Positions 18,837 to 25,428 of a stretch of DNA of 28,389 nt are shown piece after piece. The notes under the pieces are model-generated. The model did not search any database. It saw only the letters and a program-made list of their open reading frames with translations, and was not told where the DNA came from. The stretch lies in assembly GCA_001275005.1 (NCBI GenBank), contig JWZX01001559.1, positions 1 to 28,389 on the forward strand, read 5' to 3'. The translations under genes were made by a program, and so were the position numbers. The stretch is from Chrysochromulina tobinii. Its lineage: Eukaryota; Haptophyta; Prymnesiales; Chrysochromulinaceae. Position 1 is the stretch's first letter, and every line of letters begins with the position of its first letter.

Positions 18837-19310
18837 CTAGCGGGTCGTGGGCGTGCCGCCCACCTGCGCAACGACCACATCGATGCTGTCACCATCCTCC
18901 ATTTCGAGCTCGTTTGGCGTCTGGTTCTCACGGATGCGGTTGCCGTCGAAGAGGAAGCGGACAGACTCCATGGCCACGCCTTGCCGCTGGCAAAACGCGC
19001 GCATCAGCTTCTCAAGCTTCGTGTCGGGCTTGCACTTGAAGAAGACTGTGGTGAGACGCGCGAGTGACACTCAAGCGTGAGATCAGTGAGGCGCGTGCGT
19101 GCCATGGCTACACAAGATGGCGAGATCCTGGCGGTCACCCGCGCTCAGCGAGGAAGGACGCCACTGAGCGTGTGCGGCTCCATGAGTGTATACAAGGGCG
19201 GGCACATGCGGCGGGAGCAGCACACCTTCAGTGCCGTCTTGCGAGACGACCTTGAGCTGCATGGTGTTGGGCTTGGCCTCTTCTCCCTGCTTCGATTCTT
19301 CGTCAGCCAT
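18837..19310 (-). CDS. SUMO: SUMO, small ubiquitin-like modifier precursor (97 aa)
   Basis: Minus-strand exons 19310-19226 and 19045-18837. The 180-nt intron (19046-19225) splits the Val codon of TEVFFK in phase 1. The product has a short acidic flexible N-terminus (1-16), then the ubiquitin-like fold with SUMO hallmarks: LKVVSQDG, FKCKPDTKLEKLM, FCQRQG (46-51), RFLFDGNRI (58-66) and TPNELEMEDGDSIDV. It ends in GG at 91-92 followed by TPTTR, which a SENP/Ulp protease would remove to expose the conjugating diglycine. Length and motifs match canonical SUMO closely, and no residue needed for conjugation appears lost. No strong consensus psi-K-x-E is visible in the short N-terminus, so poly-SUMO chains may be limited. 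Its 5' end faces that of the VPS51-like gene across 289 nt. Confidence 0.95.
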
Positions 19311-19599
19311 GACGAAAGGTTTTGGTGGAGGGCGTCCCTCGAAGGTCAGGGACGAGGCTGATGCCGCGAGAGAGGGGGTCGACCGCGATTCTCGCGCGCG
19401 TGCGTGCCGCGATCTTCACAGTGAAACACAAGACGTTAGAATATGTCTGTTGTCAGACGTCTAAGCGAGTCACGTTCGTGTTGACCTACGAAAGCGGCCA
19501 AGTTTTGACGGCGCACGAGTCGTGCTTGGTTTAGTGCACGCGCTCCGACGTCTCGCGCCAGCATCTCCTGCTCGCAACCTCTTCCTCAACGGGGTGCCC
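19311..19599. promoter_or_regulatory. Divergent promoter region between SUMO (-) and the VPS51-like gene (+)
   Basis: 289 nt separate the two ATGs. The start of the VPS51-like gene is set at 19600 because the upstream in-frame candidate at 19522 is GTG. I see no clear TATA box or repeated element. Confidence 0.45.
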
Positions 19600-20570
19600 A
19601 TGTCCGACCCGCTTGGGCAGCCGACACCATCGAAGCCACCAGATCTCAAGGCGCTATCGACGCCACCGAAGCCACCGCCATCACAGCCACTGGCCGCAAA
19701 TCCATTCGATACGCCACCAAGGGCACAGCCAATGCCAGCTCCGGCGCAACCGCCACCCAAGGCACAACCAACTAAGGCGATGGCACCGACAACGTCAGCA
19801 GCAGCACAGGCTCCGACAGGTCAGCCTAAGATGAGCGCTGCTGCGCGCATGAGGCTGGCCGCCGAGGCGGCCGAAGCTGCCGAGGCGGCCAAGCACCGCA
19901 AGCCGCTTATCCTGAAAGCAGCGGTGAAGCAGGTGGAGGTGGCGCCGCCGCCGCCGGAGATGGCCTTCCTCGAGTCTGTAGGCGCGCGCATAGAGCGCTG
20001 CGAGAAGGAGGGGCAGATCGATCTCGCCGTTTCTATTTATAGAACTGCCTTGCCGATGTTCAACTCGGCCCTGGAGCACGGCGGGCCGTACACCGGCACG
20101 ATCTTGGCGGTGAGCGAGCCCCGCCTCTCACGCTCAGGCTCATGCTCATGGCCCTAGCCGCCACGCTCACACCCGGTGGTGCAACCTCGCAGGTGCGCGA
20201 GGAGGCTTTTGCGATCCTCAAGATGGCATCCAAGCGGCTCAAGGCAAAGGTCGAGAGCGGCACGATCAAGGGCAGCGCTCTTGACGAGACCATCAAGCGC
20301 GCCGCGCTCATTGACGCCGCCCTCAAGGACACGCCCCCTCCGCCTCAGCCAAAAGTCACGTCCCCTCCGCCGCGCGCGAAGCCTCCGCCCCCTCCGCCTC
20401 GCCCCCCTCTACCGACGGACTCGAGGTCGGCTGCCATCGTGATCGGAGAAGCTGAAGCTGCCGCCGCCGCGAAGCTCAAGGCAGCGTTCGCCCGCAGGCA
20501 GTCCGGCAAGTTTGACTCGTCGGCAAGTCGGACTCTGGAGAGCGGCGGCGACGGCGGCGGCGGCGGCGGC

Positions 20571-20616
<46 letters not shown>

Positions 20617-23453
20617 CACGGCCGGCGTCGGCCACGGATGCGGCCACGAGCGTCGGCGCTGCCGCCAAGGTCGTCGCCTTCGCCCACGGGTGGAGAGGAG
20701 AGCGTGCGCAGCGGCTTGCCCTCCGCCATGAGGAGAAGGCGCACGAGGAGAAGGCGCGCGGCGAGAGCGTCTTGAAGGAGCCTGTCACGGGCAGTGAGGA
20801 GCCCAACATGGACCTCGATCGCGCGGGTTTCGAGGCTGACAAGTTTGTAGCGCACTTGCTGCAGACAAAGACGATGAAGGAGGTGGTGAACTACCGCGAC
20901 ACGATGCACGCGGAGAACAAGCAGATGATCTCCGCCATCATCGGCAATGCCACGATGCTCGCCGAGCAGCTTGATGCACGCGGCCACGCAGAGAAGCTCG
21001 AGAAAGACAATCAAGAAGCTGCATTGGTCTATGAACAGTTTGTGGTTGTGGACATGGATGGGTGGATGCGGGCCACCGGCCAGATCCGCAAGAAGATCTG
21101 CTCACGCTTCGAGGAGCTTGATGCCATGGTAGATGAGCTGGACCGGAGCATCCGCGGGGTCTCGTCCGAAACTCTGCGACTGGAAAGCCATCTCTATCGC
21201 CCCATCAAGGTCAAGCTGGACGAAGGCAATCGAACCAAGCAGAACCTTGCGAAGGTTCAGTTCGTTGGGTCGTTGCCGAAGACGCTTCAGGGCTGCGTGC
21301 AAAATGGTGAGTTTGACTTGGCTGCCAAGTACTACGCATTGGGGCTCAAACTACTTGACGTTGTAGACCGTTCGGCACAAAAGGCCGCCGAGAAGGCGCG
21401 AGAGGCCGCTGAACAGGCAAAGTCTGTCGCTGAAAAGGTCGCCGCTGAAAAGGCCGCTAAGCTGATGATCGACGGCGACGCGCCGATAGGTCTGACTGCT
21501 GAGGAGCTCGCAATGATGATCTACCTGCAAGAGAACTCGTCAGACTCCTCCGCTTCTGATCCCTCTGCCGCCACCTTCGCCGCCACCGTCAAGATCCGCG
21601 ATGAGTGTGCCATGATCATGCACACGGCGCGTCTGCGGCTTGAGATGCGCCTAGAGGAGCGCGGCCTCAATGCTGCGGCTCGTTCCGATGCCAAGCTTAG
21701 TCTCGGGCTCATCGACTGCGCGATTCGAGGAGACGCGAAGGGCTTCGATCTCGGTCAAGATCTGGGTCACCTGGCCAAGGAGGTCTCGTGGATCTCGCGG
21801 GAGGTGTTGCTGTCTTGGATTCCACAAGGGACAGCCCCGGCCGCCGCGCCGACTCAACCGGTGGCACCCGTGGCCAAAGCGCCCGCAGACCCCGGGGCCA
21901 AGCCAGCAACAAACCCGTTTGCAGACACGCCGGCGAAAGCGCCAGCAGACCCCGGAGCCAAGACAGCAACAAACCCGTTTGCAGACACGCCGGCGAAAGC
22001 GCCCGCAGACCCCGGAGCCAAGACAGCAACAAACCCGTTTGCAGACACGCCGGAGCCAGCAGCACACCCTTTTGCAGACGCGCCGGGGCCAACAGCGAAC
22101 CCCTTTGCCGACGCGCCGAAGCCAGCAGCGAACCCCTTTGCCGACGCGCCGAAGCCAACAGCGAACCCCTTTGCCGACGCGCCGAAGCCAACAGCGAACC
22201 CCTTTGCCGACGCGCCGAAGCCAACAGCGAACCCCTTTGCAGACGGAACGCCCACGGCCAAAGCGCCCACAGACCCTTGGGCAACGCCAGGAGCAAACCC
22301 CTTTGCCAACGCGCCGCCGCCAGCGCCACCAACGCCAGCAGCAAACCCCTTTGCCAACGCGCCGCCGCCAGCGCCCCCAACGCCAGCAGCAAACCCCTTT
22401 GCCAACGCGCCGCCGCCAGCGCCACCTCCAGCTGACCTCACACGGAACAGGCCCTCCTCCGTTGACCTTGCTGGTGCACTCTTCGCGTCAGCTCCTGCAA
22501 GCGCGCCGGCCACCTTCGAGCCACCCGAGGTCGACACGTTCCTGACGGGGCTGCCCACGCGGCTGCAGCGATGCGTGCAGGAAGGCCAGTACGAAGCGGC
22601 GTTGGAATACTTCAAGATGACATTGCCCTTGCTTAACATCGACCGATCCGCTCGCCATAGGGAGATCCGTATGGAGGCGAATCTCGTGATGCATTCGGCG
22701 CGTCTGCGGCTTGAGTCGAAACTGGCCGAGCCCGACTTGACGTCGAGAGGCATCCAGGAGACCAAGGCGCAGCTCAAAAAGGTGGAGCAGATGCTTCACA
22801 CGGCACTGGTCACGACGCTGCAGCGGTGCGTGCAGGAAGGACGGCTGGAACGCGCTCTCGAGTACTATGCACAGGAAGTGCCTCCAGAGAGCCCAGAGGC
22901 TGCGCGAAATCCGTTTGAGGCTGGTGCCGAGACCTTTGAGTCGTCGATGAGGGAAGAGGCTCGTTCGATCCTGAGCACGGCGCGCTTGCGTCTCATAGCT
23001 TCGCTCGAGGAGGAAGAGCTCGCGGAGGAAGATCGGCTTAAGGTGAAGCGGCAGCTCATGCTCATCGATCAGGCAGAAAGTGGGGTCCTGCCAGGGTCGG
23101 GGCATGGCGTGGATCAGCCCTCTCCTTTACAAGGCCGCACGGCGTGGCAGAAGGACGAGGAGAAGGAGAGCCCGACGCCTTCTGTACAGAGCGCGACGCC
23201 GACGGCGGAGCCGCGTCGCATTGGCCTTCCACCATCCTTGGCTCAGCCTTTGAACTCCACCCTTGCTGCCACCACCTCATCATTGAATTCCACCCTGGCT
23301 GCCACCACCTCAGCCACTCTCGCCACCGCCAATTTCATTGGCAGCCTGGTCCGCCGTCCCTCATTCGGCCGATCCGCAAAAGGATCGCCAGCGGGAGAAA
23401 CGGCCAGGCCGCGGCCGCCGGCGCCGCCTGCAGGCTCGAACCCGTTTGGATGA
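19600..23453 (+). CDS. VPS51-like GARP/EARP tethering protein with four VPS51 modules and NPF repeats (1256 aa)
   Basis: Exons 19600-20109 and 20193-23453; the 83-nt intron is phase 0. The core at about 376-560 follows VPS51 by eye: FEADKFVAHLLQTKTMKEVV matches the VPS51 start, and FVGSLPKTLQGCVQNGEFDLAAKYY (from 526) matches the LP-RL-KC-E-G-Y-A-YY helical hairpin. This module plus a following DECAMIMHTARLRLEMRLEE-type helix occurs four times: about 121-200, 525-665, 950-1038 and 1041-1130. Between modules 2 and 3 lies an NPFADAP-type repeat (about 741-918). In all, 14 NPF motifs and one HPF are present, including one near the N-terminus and one at the C-terminus; NPF is the known ligand of EH domains. 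VPS51 links GARP/EARP to SNAREs in endosome-to-Golgi retrograde traffic. I infer a tether that also recruits EH-domain proteins. Canonical VPS51 has one such module. Confidence 0.75.
20543..20615 (+). repeat. GGC/AGC trinucleotide repeat (poly-Gly, poly-Ser)
   Basis: An in-frame GGC run passes directly into about 14 AGC codons inside the VPS51-like gene, encoding Gly then Ser. Such CAG/AGC tracts are prone to length change. Confidence 0.95.
21873..22430 (+). repeat. Three successive minisatellites encoding NPF repeats
   Basis: Three coding arrays follow each other. A 60-nt unit lies at 21873-21932, 21933-21992 and 21993-22052. A 33-nt unit runs from 22053 to 22217 in five copies plus a partial copy to 22247. 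A 48-nt unit lies at 22296-22343 and 22344-22391, with a partial copy to 22430. Each unit is a multiple of three and carries one NPF codon triplet (HPF in one), so copy changes alter NPF valency without breaking the frame. Confidence 0.95.
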
Positions 23454-23974
23454 ATGTGTGCCCGAGCTGAGAGCCCAATCCAAATACGAGTTCATTCCGG
23501 ATACGTTCATACCGGTACATCCACTTCATCGGGGCCAGTGACCTTACGAGTTACGACCTACCAGCTTGATGCTACCTACTTTCGATAATTTATTTGAATA
23601 ATCAGCGCTTTGTCTTGTATTGAAAACTACCCTTTTTCACCTTGACCTTGGAGCCTTGAAGGTCACCTTGCACCTTGATCTTGACCTCGGACGATACACT
23701 TATGATATCTTGTATTGAAAACACCCAATCCCATACGCTAGTTGCTAGTACAACTTTTTCCGATTAAAACGGCCTGTAACGCCCAGATGCGATAGCGGCT
23801 CCCGTGCTTGCGGGGTCCGGAGGTTCTGCTCGTTGTGTTGGACAGCAGCAGCAGCCCCCGGAGAGCACTCGTTGTGTGTTTCATGGTTATAATTCACAGG
23901 CATTCACACCACAGCCGTTCTGCGAAGTCGCAAAAAGTTATCGGCGTGTGCTGGCTGCGCGCGTCACCGCAAGG
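23454..23974. other. Intergenic region upstream of the MAPKK
   Basis: The 3' UTR of the VPS51-like gene and the promoter/5' UTR of the kinase. It is AT-richer than its surroundings around 23560-23770. A 15-nt direct repeat TCTTGTATTGAAAAC occurs at 23613-23627 and 23708-23722, with several CACCTTGA/CCTTGA words between. The kinase frame is open back to 23804 but has no ATG before 23975. Confidence 0.6.
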
Positions 23975-25087
23975 ATGAAGCCCATGCTGTCCTTCCCAGA
24001 CAGCGACGATGAGGATGATGATATTGGCGGGCTGCCACCGACGCCCAGCATCGCTCATCCGGGCAGCGAGGCTGACCAGATGGCGCAGAGCTTCATGCTC
24101 TCGCAGTCCGGCTCCTTCCACACGAACGACTTCAAGGTGAACAAGGGGGGCCTCACCGTCGGGAAGAACCCATCGCCCGATTTCGCGGCCGGTGCGGCAT
24201 CGCGCAGCGCCGGCAGCTCCGTGCAGTCGCTCGCCGACCTGGAGACGCTAAACGAGCTCGGCGCGGGCGCTTCGGGAACCGTCTTCCGCACGCGTCATCG
24301 CTTGACGGGCGAGATCCTGGCGGTGAAGCAGGTGACCATCCTCGACAAGCCGAAGCGCGATCAGGTCGTCACCGAGCTCAAGATGCTCATGAGCCACAAC
24401 GGGTGCCCGTGGATCGTATCGCTCTACCAGGCATTCTACGAGGAGGCAAAGGTATACACGGTGCTTGAGTTCATGGACGGTGGCTCGGTGGCGGACCTCG
24501 TGGAGAAGCACAAGGACGCCGGCCTGCGCGACGAGCGCGAGCTGGGCAAGATTGGCCTGCAGGTGCTCAATGGCCTCAACTATTTGCACAAGGAGATGCA
24601 CCAGGTGCACCGTGACCTCAAGCCGGCAAATATTATGCTCAAGGCCAATGGCGCCGTGAAGATTGCGGATTTTGGAATCTCGTCGCAGCTGGACTCGACG
24701 GGAGCGCACTGCTCCACCTTCGTCGGCACCACGTGCTACATGTCGCCCGAGCGGCTCAGCGGCGAGCACTACAACTACACGGCCGACATTTGGGCATTCG
24801 GCATCATCTTATTGGAGCTTGCGCAGGGCAAGTATCCGTACCCGGAGGCGGACTCGTACTTCAAGCTACTCGAGCAAATCATGGATGGGCCCGCGCCCAA
24901 CGTGCCCGAGGAGGAGGACTTTTCTCCCGCCTTGGCTGAGTTCCTGCGCGTGTGCCTCGACAAACTGCCAACCCTGCGGCCCGCTGCGCAGGAACTGATC
25001 CGCCACCCTTTCCTGCGCCAATACCCTCTGGACGACGAAATGCTGCTGAGCATCTTCGACGGCATGAACATCTCCATGGGCTCTTGA
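23975..25087 (+). CDS. MAP kinase kinase, plant/algal MKK-like (370 aa)
   Basis: Single exon. The start is the first ATG of the frame. The kinase domain spans about 90-350 with all catalytic landmarks: glycine loop GAGASG (96-101), AVK with Lys118, alpha-C Glu134, HRDLKPAN (212-219), DFG (232-234) and SPER (257-260). The activation loop DSTGAHCSTFVGTTCYMSPERL fits the S/T-x5-S/T spacing of plant MAPKKs (Thr242 and Thr248) better than the S-x3-S of animal MEKs. The N-terminal FMLSQSGSFHTNDFKVNKGGL resembles the FLTxSGTFKDGDLRVNKDG leader of plant MKK1/2/6. An acidic patch SDDEDDD lies at 10-16. It acts in the cytosol and nucleus between a MAPKKK and a MAPK; specific partners cannot be read from the sequence. 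No missing residues, so it should be active. Confidence 0.95.
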   Translation: MKPMLSFPDSDDEDDDIGGLPPTPSIAHPGSEADQMAQSFMLSQSGSFHTNDFKVNKGGLTVGKNPSPDFAAGAASRSAGSSVQSLADLETLNELGAGASGTVFRTRHRLTGEILAVKQVTILDKPKRDQVVTELKMLMSHNGCPWIVSLYQAFYEEAKVYTVLEFMDGGSVADLVEKHKDAGLRDERELGKIGLQVLNGLNYLHKEMHQVHRDLKPANIMLKANGAVKIADFGISSQLDSTGAHCSTFVGTTCYMSPERLSGEHYNYTADIWAFGIILLELAQGKYPYPEADSYFKLLEQIMDGPAPNVPEEEDFSPALAEFLRVCLDKLPTLRPAAQELIRHPFLRQYPLDDEMLLSIFDGMNISMGS

Positions 25088-25428
25088 TCTGCCGCACCTG
25101 AGAGCCGGTGCCCGGGCTGCGAGTGGGTGCCGGGCGCACCCATAATTCGCGCGCGCGGCGCGCGCGCCCCCGGACCCGGTAAGGGCGAGCAAGCAATAGG
25201 GAGCTTCATGAGGACAGAGGAGTACATGAAGGGAGTCACATGAGGGTAGTCGCAACGCGCGTTATGTTGAACAGCACGCTGGAGTCGGCCCTCGTGCTTG
25301 GGGGTCCGGAGGTCGTGAGCGTGAAGTGGACCGCGACGAAACTGGCAACTGTAAATCTTCGGCATATGTTTCGCAACAACGATTTTCCGCTTGCAACTCG
25401 CCCTTGGCGCTCGCTGTCCTTTGCCCCG
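25088..25428. other. Intergenic region / possible 5' end of the LMBR1-like gene
   Basis: 341 nt between the kinase stop and my preferred LMBR1-like ATG at 25429. An earlier in-frame ATG at 25240 would add 63 residues with no clear signal sequence. A 21-nt element at 25293-25313 matches one at 23803-23824 upstream of the kinase with a single-base gap. A GCGCGC-rich palindromic stretch lies at 25147-25165. Confidence 0.5.

Noticed and set aside
21873-22430. CRISPR-like array
   Set aside because: Units are contiguous, in frame and without unique spacers. They are coding minisatellites in a eukaryotic gene.
23804-23974. N-terminal extension of the MAPKK from 23804
   Set aside because: It begins with GTG and contains no ATG before 23975. 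The sequence includes an element shared with the next gene's upstream region.
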